Assembly (NCBI GenBank): GCA_023333565.1
Contig: JAJKFH010004053.1
Coordinates: forward strand, 4,900,001-4,964,000
Reading direction: 5' to 3'
DNA length: 64,000 bases
Origin: Puffinus mauretanicus
Lineage: Eukaryota; Chordata; Aves; Procellariiformes; Procellariidae
Within the stretch, counting starts at the first letter, position 1. Each line of letters begins with the position of its first letter. The notes beneath the pieces were generated by a model that did not search any database, was not told where the DNA came from, and saw nothing but the letters and a program-made list of their open reading frames with translations. Shown here in pieces: positions 27,481-38,744 of the stretch. Position numbers and translations under genes: made by a program.

Positions 27481-29352
27481 GGGTGTTGATACCTCTTCTC
27501 AAAAGACTAAATTTATCTGCTTAATGTTTCCTTTTATCTTCAGCTGCTTTCTCTGAGAATTTTGGGATGGATATTTTTCTGTGTTTGTAAGTCACTTTTT
27601 GTATACTATATTCCATTATATTACACCTAATCCATACTTCATTCTTCTCCATGGGGAAGATATGCCACAAGCTCCACAACAAAGCATTTTTTCACCAGTA
27701 TTGGTTTCCTTGATTACATACACCATTTCTATATCTCCCGTATCCCCCTTTTAACTGAATACTTGTTTCCTGTATGAGAAGTAACCAAAAATATGTCTTA
27801 TACCTTCTAATGCACTGTGTCTACATTCCCTCTTTTGTGTACAGGCTTGCAGGCATCCCTAGTTTATTCTGTGCTCCTTTCAGACCTCTCTTGCATGCAC
27901 TACCAAAAATAGCTTTGACGTGTACCTGTTAACCTAACAATAACCTCCCGTTTACACCTAGGTATGCTGTTTACCCTTGTCACACCAGTAAAGGGGACTT
28001 TCAAGGCTTTTTCCACTCAGTTTCAGCACAGACCAAGGGCATGGATCAATGACACAGCTGAGACAATCTGCTGCCGCCAAAAGAGAGCGATGCCACACCT
28101 CCCACATCTTCTGATTCCCCTCTCCCAGACTGAGCATTCAATCAGTTTCCCTCACATTAAATCCAGCGTGGAGCTAATTCAACCTATTAAAACAACAGAA
28201 AGGTAACCCAACAAGAGGAAGTTAATAGCTTCCAACAAATCATATGCAAAACCAAGTTAAAACTTACACACTAACTACAGCAACTTGCCAGTGCCTAATG
28301 CTGCCAGCTGATTTTTTACATCATTATTTTATTAAGTGTTTGCAGTGTGCTTTGTCCTGCATGAGGCACAAGAGCAACCATTGTCCCAGCTTATTTGTCC
28401 ATTTAGCCATTTTTCATCATAGCTCAGATTATTTTTGACAGTACCTTAATTGAGGATTTCTTTTCTATCTTCCTGGATGCTTATTTTGTCAACCTTAAGC
28501 TCTAAAAAAACTAAGCATATGCTAGCCAGTTTCACTGCATAGTTAGCTATTTATCTTGCTTATGGGGCACTGTCATCTTGCATTTTTTTTGAACTGACTA
28601 ATTGCTAACTCTTCTCATTGCTCACACAACACCCTTTAATTAGTATTTCCTGATTGCTTTTAAAAACACGTTCATAATGATTTTATGAGGATTTTTCCAT
28701 TCTTCTGCTTTAGTTTAGCAGGGTCTTAAGTTTAACGGGGTCTGAGTGCACATGCCTAGAGACAGAATACAATCAGTGCCATACGGTGAGCAAAACGAAA
28801 AATGGAGAAAAACATTACTTTTTCTAATTTCTTTCATTATCGTTACTTATTGCTTTAATACACATAAAATATATTGAGGGAGAAATACAAATGTTCATTC
28901 TAGCAGTCCTTATCTACTCTGCTTGAAGTCTTGGTCTTGGTCTGCTGTTGTGTCTTTCACCTTTACATTCTGGATTCTGCATTTAATCACGTCTGTCTTC
29001 AATATCTCTTAGTTACAAATTTCCTTCCCCTGGCTGATGAAGTGCATTAGCTTGCGATGTCTCACATCCCCACACAGAAAGAAACACATCTTGCAACATT
29101 TAAAAATTGCATCTCTTCCCTTTGAGCTCTCTAATACTTTAAATCTCTCTAGGTTTTTGAAACGCAGTACTGAAGTGAGGTACCTGTCAGAAAAGTCACT
29201 CTAAAACCTGGTAGCATGTGGCTGTATATTTATTTTCTCTCAATTACTTCGTATCAGGTTTACATAGTTTATGAGTACAAACAGCTTTAAGTACTGTGAA
29301 TTTGATTTGGGATCTGAAAAACAAATACACTTCTTTCTGTCTTTCTATCCTA

Positions 29353-29428
29353 GGGCCTGATCCTGGGTGAGGCTGAGCCTCTGAGCACTGCAAATATATG
29401 TGCTGAGCAGCGCTCAGGAATCTGGGCC
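29353..29428. repeat. Fold-back ancient amniote repeat (short copy)
   Basis: It starts GGGCCTGATCCTGGGTGAGG and ends GCTCAGGAATCTGGGCC. The tips are near reverse complements (GGGCCTGATCCTG against GGCCCAGATTCCTG), with TGAGCACT and TGCTGAGC in the centre. It looks like a relative of the 6949-7069 element. Confidence 0.5.
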
Positions 29429-30276
29429 TGACTGTATCAGCAACTGAACTTTCTGTGAGCATCCCCACCTCTTTCTGTCTCCTTACATTGCGCTTAAAAT
29501 CAAAGAAGGCTGCCAACCTGAGACCCTCTGAAGCCAGAGAGCTGCTAACCCATCAAGAGGCATCTCAGCATCTCAGTATCAGAGCAGCTGTGTGGCTATG
29601 GACTTTAAGGAGAAACTACAATCAAGAATGCACTGATAATTTTGCAGATGACGTGGCATCAAAGCACAGGCAGTAGAGCATGACTTGGCAGGTCTGAGAT
29701 GCAAAAAGCTGATATTCTGAGTAAGCTGATAGACCTTTTTCTTTTTAAAGTTGCTTTTTTCCCTTGTTTTAAAAAAGGCATACTGAGACAGACTGTCATT
29801 CAATAAAGCCACTACTTTCTTCACCAACAATCAGCAACAGATGTAGCCCAATAAAATTAATAGTTTGCAAGTACGCACAAGAGAATACTCTTTTGTCTTT
29901 TTTCTCCATCACAAATTTTGTAAAAGCTTTCTGGATTTTAACAGAAAGGCAAAATTGGGGGCTTTTTATATACCTTATTTTGTTTAACTTAAACACTAAA
30001 ACCTCTTTTCTCCCACACTATGGAAAATTAATGCTGATTAATTTCACTTTCCAAAGTGTGACTCAGGACCCTCCCCCTGCCCTTAATTGTCCACTTTCAA
30101 CTCAACCTTTACTCCTGCAGAATTCTGGGCTATTACTTACCAGATAATTTAATCCTACAGAATAGAATTTGTGCTCAAAAATATGCAACATTAATATTAA
30201 TGTACAAACAGAAATATATTACTCATACATAATATATAAGAAATTAATTTTCATTGAAGTATCTGGAGAAGAATTA

Positions 30277-30350
30277 AGCCCCTTAGATCCTTCTCATGCA
30301 ATTAACTCTGCACTTGGGGAAGTCAATGGGACTTCACAAACGAAAGCTTC
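30277..30350. repeat. Fold-back ancient amniote repeat with GAAGTC/GACTTC core
   Basis: The core GAAGTCAATGGGACTTC (30319-30335) is a perfect 6-bp inverted repeat around AATGG, the diagnostic centre of this repeat class. It is flanked by TTAGATCCTTCTCATGCA on the left. The right side is short or decayed. Confidence 0.5.
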
Positions 30351-30383
30351 ACATGATAACACTGGCAAGACTGGGGTTTTACA

Positions 30384-30674
30384 AAGGCTTGCCTACACTA
30401 CGAAATATGCCATGAACAGAGTTCTACAATCTACTGCTGTAATTATAGTACTACCCTGTATGGATACTCTTAGGCCACACCAATGTTAACAAATATACTG
30501 GTAGCATCTGAGCTGGCACACAGCTGCTGACATTGCAAGGATGCTTGACTGCGTGCCCAGTTGGAAAAACCTCCGCTGGGGCAGCACAGCTGCCCAAGGA
30601 AGTGGTGTACCAGTAAAACAAGCACTCCGCTGAGCCAGTCTTCAATGCTATCCACAATGATTTGTGTCTAGCCA
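30384..30674. repeat. Possible non-autonomous DNA transposon relic
   Basis: The left end reads GGCTTGCCTACACTACG (from about 30388) and the right end reads TTGTGTCTAGCCA (to about 30674). These are roughly reverse complementary (GGCTTGCCTACAC against TGGCTAGACACAA), in the style of the cttgtctacactac termini seen in old sauropsid DNA transposons. The middle has no open frame of note. Family and exact ends are unknown. Confidence 0.35.
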
Positions 30675-31833
30675 TTTTTTCCTGTGAAGACATACTTGCT
30701 TTCCTCTAAGGGAATTAAGGCAACTTCCCAGAATTCCCTCTGTCCCATTTCATAATCTTTTACTTTCACAAGAAGTATTAAAATTTCAGCAGTTCCTCTT
30801 AGGTACATCCTGTAATAAGCTCATTTCTTTTTGCATGGGGCTTCAGTCTACCATTTTCCTATCAGAAAAAAGAGATTGCAGAATTTGTTTCAGAAGCAGA
30901 ATGTCATACTTCCGGGTTTGCAGGACTTCAACCACTCAATCACCATCACACGAACCACCAGCTGTGAAGCAGGGAACACAAGAAAACTGAAGAGCTATGG
31001 TTAAGACAGATAGTTCAGGAAAATCATCAGGTGATGCAGACATTCCCTGACTAGGCCTGTGAAAGAAGTACCAAGCAGCAGAACACAGTCAACTGCAAGT
31101 TGGCCACTGTAAGTGATGGTTGCAAGGTTTTCATATGCAGGCAGCCATGTTCCTAAAGTTTGGCACTGAACCTATTCCAGCCATCAGAGCAGAAACCAAA
31201 AAGAGGACTGTTGTAGCAGAGGGAAAACAAGTACAAAAGCAAATCTGGAAGCTTGGACTCTCTGATCATTCTTTTTTGGTGAACCACCCCGTTTCCTACT
31301 GGAAAATGTAGAGAGGAAGACATGGCCTTCCAGATATGAAAAGCCATTAGATGTGCCTTTTTGCACAGAACGTTGAATCTGGATAATAGGTAAAAAACAG
31401 AGAAAGTCCATCCCACACAGGATACCAAAACTGTGGAAGCATGATCGAAGGGCACAAATACTTCCTACTCTCCTACCTCCCGCCTTGTTTTTTGAGTACA
31501 CAAGCAGCAAGCAACTTTTAAATGGCCATATCTGTAAGTGGCTGTATTTTTAAGTTGCTCTTCAGAGGCATTTCACAGGCATTATGAATGATCAATGAAT
31601 GCATGTGAGGCTTTCATCTTGAGGAATAAAAACTGCAGGCAGGGGCTTCTTTCCCAGATTTGCGCATTATTACTGGTAGGACAGTACTGAGATGCTCAGT
31701 ATCAGGAGAGGCCCCACCCTTTTATTCCCTGACTTATGAAGCCATATACTAGCAACAAAGATTTAACCACCAAAGAAGAACAGGATAACATCAACATACA
31801 TCTGGTAGGTAGGCGCAAACGATGGTGGAAACC

Positions 31834-32070
31834 ACAGAATCACAGAATGGTTGAGGTTGATCTCTGGGAGTCCTCTGGTCCAGCCCCCCTGCTCAAGAAG
31901 GGCCACCTAGAGCCAGACCATGTCCAGATGGCTTGTGAGTATCTCAAAGGATACACAACCTTTCTGGATAACCTTGCCAGCGCTCGGTCACCCTCGCAGT
32001 AAAAGTGTTTCCTGATGTTCAGATGGACCTCTTGTGTGTTGGTTTGTGCCCACTGCCTCTTGTCCTGAAA
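31834..32070 (-). mobile_element. CR1 LINE, 5'-truncated 3' end
   Basis: On the minus strand this is the terminal part of a chicken-repeat-1 (CR1) non-LTR retrotransposon ending in two ATTCTGTG octamers (near 31834-31850), the hallmark CR1 tail. On the plus strand one reads CACAGAATGGTTGAGGTTGA, then GGTCCAGCCCCCCTGCTCAA, and later CTCGGTCACCCTCGCAGTAA, all standard CR1 3' phrases. Similarity fades near 32070, so about 240 bp remain, which is typical of 5'-truncated copies. It is non-coding and presumably inert. Confidence 0.93.
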
Positions 32071-35000
32071 CGTCCCATGGTGAGGATGGATGTTAGCAGG
32101 AGACACATTTCTGCTGTCATATTCAGAAGAATACTCTGTATAAAATACTACAGGTCATATTTTATACAATAATTTGTAATACGATGCAGGGAATGGAATT
32201 AATGAAAAATGGGTTTGGCGGGAGAAAAAAGTACCTAAGGGTTTTGAACAGTAGGGCATAAGATCAATTACTGGCCATCACAGAGCTATGGGAGGTCAAA
32301 GAAGAGGACTCTAACAAGATGCCACATATCAGGTGGTTCATTTATGTTCATTTAATACAACTTCGTGAAACAAGCAGTACTGGGGCTACATATCCATTTT
32401 AAATTAATAGTTAGCCCATTTTATTTCCCTGATGATAGAGTAACAAATTTGGGTGTTATGTTTGTTGTATGAGACAAATAATAGACACATTACATATAAC
32501 AACTTTATTGAGCAGTGATAAAAAACACTTCTCAAAACATTTACAGTCACTTAAAAAGTTGGTCTGTGAGCACCACAAAGAATGGATCATGGTTTCTTAT
32601 AGCTTTATTTCTTGTGACTGATTGACTTTTGCATAAAAACCAGGTATGAACTTCAGTTAAAGCCATCTTCCTGGTTTGGATCTCCAAAAGGCCTCTTTCC
32701 TGTCTGGATTCTATCACCTGCTGGGTCACCTCTCTTCCCAAACATTGTAAAAACTTTATAGGCCTTGAGATTCGTATTCATCTATGAAGTTTTTCTTGAA
32801 ACTGGCCAAGCATAGTCCAAAAGTAAGAGGGAGAAGAGAGAGAACTCTCTAGAAGTATGCAAACCAGCAGACAAAAAGAGACATGCCATGATTTTCCATG
32901 TCTTGCTCCTAAAGATAATCAGGCTAGAAAAACAGGGGAAATTTCTTGTTGTTTCTACCCAATTCTGAGGTCAGAATACAAATACTCATCACTATTCTGA
33001 TTTTCCACTGGGGCTGTGCAGAGGGGAAATTGTGGCATGTTACCCTGGTCAATTGGCCAGCGGATACATGTACAGGGAAAGCCCCATGAGGACAGTGGGC
33101 TGCACAGCTGACCTGTTGGAGTGTACATCTCAGGATGTTTTGTCTCATAAAGTTTTGTTGAATCTAGATTTGCCCTCTCTAGAGATGCTTAAGGTCCACA
33201 TTCCTGTGTCCCTCTCCAGGTCTGCCTTCCTTCAAGCAGGCATTCCCCCCGCTGCATTGTTTCATAGAAATCTTGGTTTGGTACTCTTGAAAACTTCAGA
33301 GAACACATTATCCTTTCTTCCTCTCATGCAGAGTTTTCCACAGGTGTGAAGAAGGTGCCTCTCCAAATTCCCCATCTGAAGCCTCTGACAAATAACAAGA
33401 CAGACAAACAGTATTAGATTTTAATGATCAGTGGACAGGAAACTAAGAAATCTCACTGCAATTATCCCTCTTGCTTCTGTTCAGCAGCTCCCAGCCAACA
33501 CATGGGCTTCCTTTCACAGACTGACTTCATGGTGTGTGTGTGAGAAGGTGGAAAGTTTGCTGCTTAACTTTGGTGGGATTTACAGCACAGGATAATAAAT
33601 AACACCATCCTTGTCAAATTCAGAGAGGACTCTGTCTGATAGCTCACTACTGAAAGTGTGAAGACAAAGAGAAGAGAAATGCTTAAGCCTGTATCTTGTC
33701 AGTCAGTCCATGGCAGTGGACTGCCAGAAATTAGAGTGGACGAGAAATCAGAGCATAGCGTAATGTGAAGGTGGCCTACTGTGGCAAGAAAACCAGGGTA
33801 GCCCTTCCTAAAAATATATATGGTCACATCTTAAACAATACCTTCCTGAAAACAACGTCAAAACGATGCAAGAAGACAAAAACGGTATTTTTAGTGAGCT
33901 CATTCTGAAACTCCAGAAGCAGAAAATATGTTTGCCACAGATTAGTTCCACAAACTATTTCAAAGCCAAATCTTTGTGCCAGCAACAAACCTTCTTTAGC
34001 TTTTTCTGTCCCCAAATCCAAAATCCAGCATGAACATCACTTGTTCTGGGCCTGGATTCACTGACAGGAAACCCAAGGCACTACTTCTTATGTTTACATT
34101 ACAAGTTTATGTGCTTATTCATAAAAATCCTGTAGACAGAATAATCAGCTTGGATTGCTGATGAGGAGGATTATTTTAATTTCTTTATGTATTTCAATTA
34201 AATGCATGACTATTGATTTCAGTGCATTTTTTTCAGTTAAAAGCCAGTGATTTATGTTGCTAAAACGCTATTGCCTGCCCTGCCAAAAGCATGCATCTGG
34301 GAACATTTCTGGGTTGCTCAGAGTCTTTTCTCTCTTCTTTCCACCTCTGACTGCCAGTGCATGCTGTTGAAACAAACCAGCTACTTCAAAAGGCAGTACC
34401 TGTTTTCTGTCTTTGTGAGTCTCGCAGTGTTTTGAGAAGGGGGGAGGAATAGTAAGAGAAGAAAGGTAGATTCAGGGCCCAGGAATAAAGAGAAAAAAAT
34501 GTAATGATAAAACAGTACACCTACCTGAGCTCCATTCTTTCTCCCAGGTTGATACCATTTCTGGATTCATCTGAAGTCGGATAAGTTGAGTTTCAAGGAG
34601 CCACCAGCTCTCCGCAGCATCTGAATTTTGTGACCCTGTCTCCACAAGCTCATTGTCAGCCTGCACTTTCACGGCTCCTTCCAGAATGGTGTGATGTGCC
34701 CAGTGTCCCCTGCTGTGACATGCCCATCCTGGCATACAGCTCTGCACAACCACAACAGGACAGAAGAGCAGCCCCAGATTCACACTTATTCTGTTCTTCC
34801 GATGGTGTGACAGTTGCTAGTTCTTTCCTCTGTCCAGCATTTTTGATACTCTCTGCTATATTGAGTTTCTGCAAGTCTTTTGCAACACCTAAATAAGCAT
34901 ATTTATTCCTGCAGTAATTTGGCAGTGTACTTGCACTGCTCCTTCTCTTCTCAGGACCAGAAAACCCAGAGTGTTCTTGTATTATTAATGAAGGACTGTC

Positions 35001-35409
35001 TGCATTGCCACAGGTAATACAGTACTCACATGAGCTTCACATTCATGGAACAAAGTGATACATAACTTAAGCTACTTACAGAAGCAATTACGCTCGCTGA
35101 GCATCTCTCTGGAAGTTACCAACAGGACCCCAAACTGAGCGCAGTTGCACATATGGATACACTAGCATAAGATAGGTTTTAGCAGTAAACTGTTGGTGTA
35201 AGCTGGAGTCCATTCCCTCCTCCCCTGCCAGCTAAGCAATTAACAATATAATTATTATTGTACAGTTACGCTGGTATGATTCTGCAGATACAGAAGTTGT
35301 GAAGCTTGAGAAGTGAGGGCACACCTTCTGCTGAGTCAGGTGTTCTCTCATTAGGTGCATGACAGCATATCAAGGAGGAACAAGGGAAGCAAGGCCACAC
35401 AGTTTTTCT

Positions 35410-35600
35410 TGAACACTGCTTTTCATCTTCCAAGTGATTTACAAAAAATGTATCACAATTAAGCATGGCAACACACTTTTCAGGAACTATCAATCTGAGA
35501 TGTTCAAGTAGATTTGTCTGAGTCAACAAAGCAAATGAGTGACAGAAAAAGGACTGATGTCTAGTTCCCAATTCACTATCATATCAGATCTTGTTCTCCA
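35410..35600 (+). repeat. Possible MIR-like SINE relic
   Basis: It contains CTTTTCATCTTCCAAGTGAT, TGAGATGTTCAAGTAGATTT, GTCTGAGTCAACAAAGCAAA and GTGACAGAAAAAGGACTGAT in the order of a MIR-type SINE. It is more decayed than the copy at 47241-47361, so this is a low-certainty call. Confidence 0.35.
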
Positions 35601-38600
35601 CTTTTAAACATTAACTATCACCAAGAAGTTTATTATCCTAGCCTAACAGTGTGCTGGCAATGATTCAAGATCTTTACTAGAAATCTACAACCTGAATTCA
35701 GCATCTCATTAAGCTCAAAGAGTAAGTTATAGATTTACCAATTTTAGAGCTCTTTCAATAGCTAGCTATCCACAATCTGCCTGTTTAAGTCTGTCTGAGA
35801 GCTTCCGGGTACTAGATTCAGCAGTATGATGGGCTTAATGAGTTCTGACCTGTTCCCCGTCCCAACTGAAAGGTAACTTTCAGTGAAGATGATTCAGGTC
35901 AACACCTTTCACTTGGCAAGCAGGGTGAGCTCAGCAGGTGATAGCTCAGCTGATGACATTATACCATCTTAGGGTAATTGCACCCTAACACGTTATTGAG
36001 TACAGGCTAAAAAGGGAAGTTTTCTAGTTCAACCATGAGAATACTTGGCAAAGAAGCCAGAAGTGACATTTTTTAGTGTTATCTTTGACCTTAAAAGGAC
36101 ATTTCCTAGTACTCTTACCAAGGTAATCTATTACTGAGTAACAAAGGGTGTTCAGCACTATTAACTAGTCTCCATATTTTTCTTGCCTCGGGAATGAAAT
36201 GTTCTTTATAAAAAGGTTGAAATCTCAAACCACATGATTGTCAATAACGCAAATGAAACCTTCACTCCTTAATATTATGATTATTTTTAGGTTGAAAATT
36301 TCCCCAAAATAGCATGTTTAAGTAGCCGTCTTCAACATCCCATTCAATTCAAGAAATATCCTTCCAGTGCAGTAGCAAAGCCACTGACTAATGACAAATT
36401 TTAGAAATCCAATTTGTTTTTATTGTTTGTGTTATATGCTTATGTTTTCATTTCCCTCAGCCTGGACATCCAATCTATAGTGTTAAACTTTTGTGTATTA
36501 CCACTTTCAATTTTGATTCTCATTGCTATAATGCTTGCGTCACTACCATTTGAAACCAGTAATATCTGTTAGAAAAATAAATTATCCTTCAGGATTTTAC
36601 AAACATGCATTTATGGTTTCCAGAAGTACTAATACTCCATCAGGAACTTGATAGCTTTGTGCTTCCCATGAGAAAAAAATCTGAAAGTCTAGGTTACTTT
36701 TGTGGAGACTAGAATCATAGACACTGAAAAATCAGTTTACAAGCTCTGAATGGGGGCGGGGGGCAAATGGTGAATTGAAAGCAGGCAAATGCTATTCACA
36801 AATCTTGCTGTAGTTTAAAAGGCTTTTTAATCTTAAATACATTTCTAAAACAAAAATCGAGAGGAGCAAGAAGAGGAACATGATGCCAATCAGAAGAAGA
36901 CATAAGAACTCTGACTATACATGATCCAAGCACAAGAAGATTCACTGATGACACTGAAGGTAACTGATCTTACATCACCACGAAGGACTCCCAGATCTCT
37001 TTTTGCCTAGTTTACAAGCAAGAGAAAGACAAGTTGGTAATATCTTATCATGGTAACTGCCTTAACACACATGATTCTGATAGTGTTTGAGGTAGCAAGA
37101 ATTGGCTTCCAAAATGACTGGGAAGAGAGATTTCAAGTAGTCACTCAGGGAAAGATGACAGAAACAAACCAGGATGACTCTGAATCTATCAAAATCATGC
37201 AGCTGGTAATTCTGTGGTTCCCACCCCGCAGCAGTACTACAGGACCATCAATGGCCTAAACTGCACCTAATGGGAGCCATTCCTTTTCCTTCTTCTTTGA
37301 AAAGAAGGTTTTCCTCAGACCTGCAGTTCTCAGTCTAACAACCTGCTCCTTCCATAAACTCCACACCACATCCCATTCTCCAGGAGTTCCCCACCACGGC
37401 CCAATGTGCAAACTGGAGATGCAGAAGTCGTGAAAGCATAGGACCCTTCCCCGGCAGATGCATCCTGCCTGGTACTTCACCCTCGTCTCCCAGCTCCACT
37501 TCTCTCTTCGTGGCACTCCAGGCCCTGTGCTGCCTCAGTGGCCGTCTCCCAACCTATCTCCAGCTATGTTCTTGGTAGCTCCACAAATACTTAGCTCTTG
37601 ACCCACATATCTTTATGTATCTCCCCTCCTCCCTCTCGGCCTCCCTCCTACCCTCCAGTTTGCACAACACTGTTGGATGACACACTGAGAGATTTCTTAC
37701 CCAACAGATGGGCTCACAAACAGGGAGTGAGGAAGGTGATGGAAGAGCAGCAGCTCCCTTGCCACAGGGTATCCATACACATTCACAGCAATGGGTTGCA
37801 CCATGCTTGTACCATTACAGGCTAAAAGCTTTCTTGAAACAAAAGCTATTATTTCTTAACATTTGTTTGTGCTGTGTTTTTAGGCTTCCTGCACTATAAG
37901 GGGTCTTTATGCAAGATACCATGCCTAAAATACTAACTTTAAGTCATTCTATTGATAATGTTTCTGAAGATAAAACAGATTGCCTTCCCTCAGTACGTGA
38001 CCCCCCTACCTTCTCGTATTACTTGGTCACTGGTGACTGAGGAAGCAGATGAGATCTCTCAAGAGTTTGACCCTTTGCTTTTTTTCTGAAACATGTATTT
38101 ACTTTCTAAGTTATGCTGCATGAATGGGATTTCAATCATCAGGCACGACGTGTTTCAGTGACATCAAAATGTTGTTCATCAGGAATGGAAAGAAAAACAC
38201 AACAAGGAATTGCATCCAAAGGACTGATTTCCCAATTTACCTTAGGCACTTCTACTTAATCAAAATATGCTATAAGAGGGGAAAATGAATGTCTACAACA
38301 CAATTTACAAAAAAAACCCTCAATTTGTTGCTCACAAATATTTTTTAAAAATCCACCTCTTATGCCAGCATTTTGGCTCACTGCTCTATTCTACTCCTTT
38401 GTCATTAATGCTCTCTGCCGGAAGCACAACTCCTAGCTGGGGATTCCAACACGTAAGGGAGCTAGGATAAGATTCCAGATCTCAGTTGTGCTGGCATGAA
38501 GATAGGTCTCCTCAGTGATACAGAAGACAATATCCTAGGGAGACTGGAATTAGTCCTATTCCGCACAATTCAATCCAAGATGTAAGGCATATCAAGAAGC

Positions 38601-38738
38601 AAGTAATTACTAGCTAATGGCTACGGATGGAAATGTAACATGGTTCAGCCTAAGCATTTCATGACAAGTGACAAGACGGCTTGAAAAAAGGGGGATTTTT
38701 TCCAAAAGGATGGAAGGTGTCAAGAGCAAAGAAAAAAG

Positions 38739-38744
38739 GGTTAC
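38739..38744 (-). other. ZNF521: Splice donor of the ZNF521 giant exon
   Basis: The minus strand reads GAG then GTAACC. Homology ends here, after SPSQTEE. The reading frame happens to stay open for 44 more codons into the intron before a stop at 38610-38612. Confidence 0.92.

Larger units (their letters stand above)
22358..38744 (-). other. ZNF521 intron between the giant exon and the 85-bp exon
   Basis: This 16,387-bp intron carries no other exon I can recognise. It contains a GC-richer stretch (25240-25800) with a perfect hairpin, a decayed CR1-clade LINE reverse transcriptase on the minus strand (about 26850-27480), fold-back repeats (29353-29428 and 30277-30350), a possible DNA transposon relic (30384-30674), a CR1 3' end (31834-32070) and a possible MIR-like relic (35410-35600). 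The rest is unassigned AT-rich sequence that may include conserved enhancers. Sequence alone cannot show that. Confidence 0.9.

Noticed and set aside
35820..35880. Possible CR1 3' scrap (GATGGGCTTAATGAGTTCTG)
   Set aside because: Only one weak phrase matches and no octamer tail is present.
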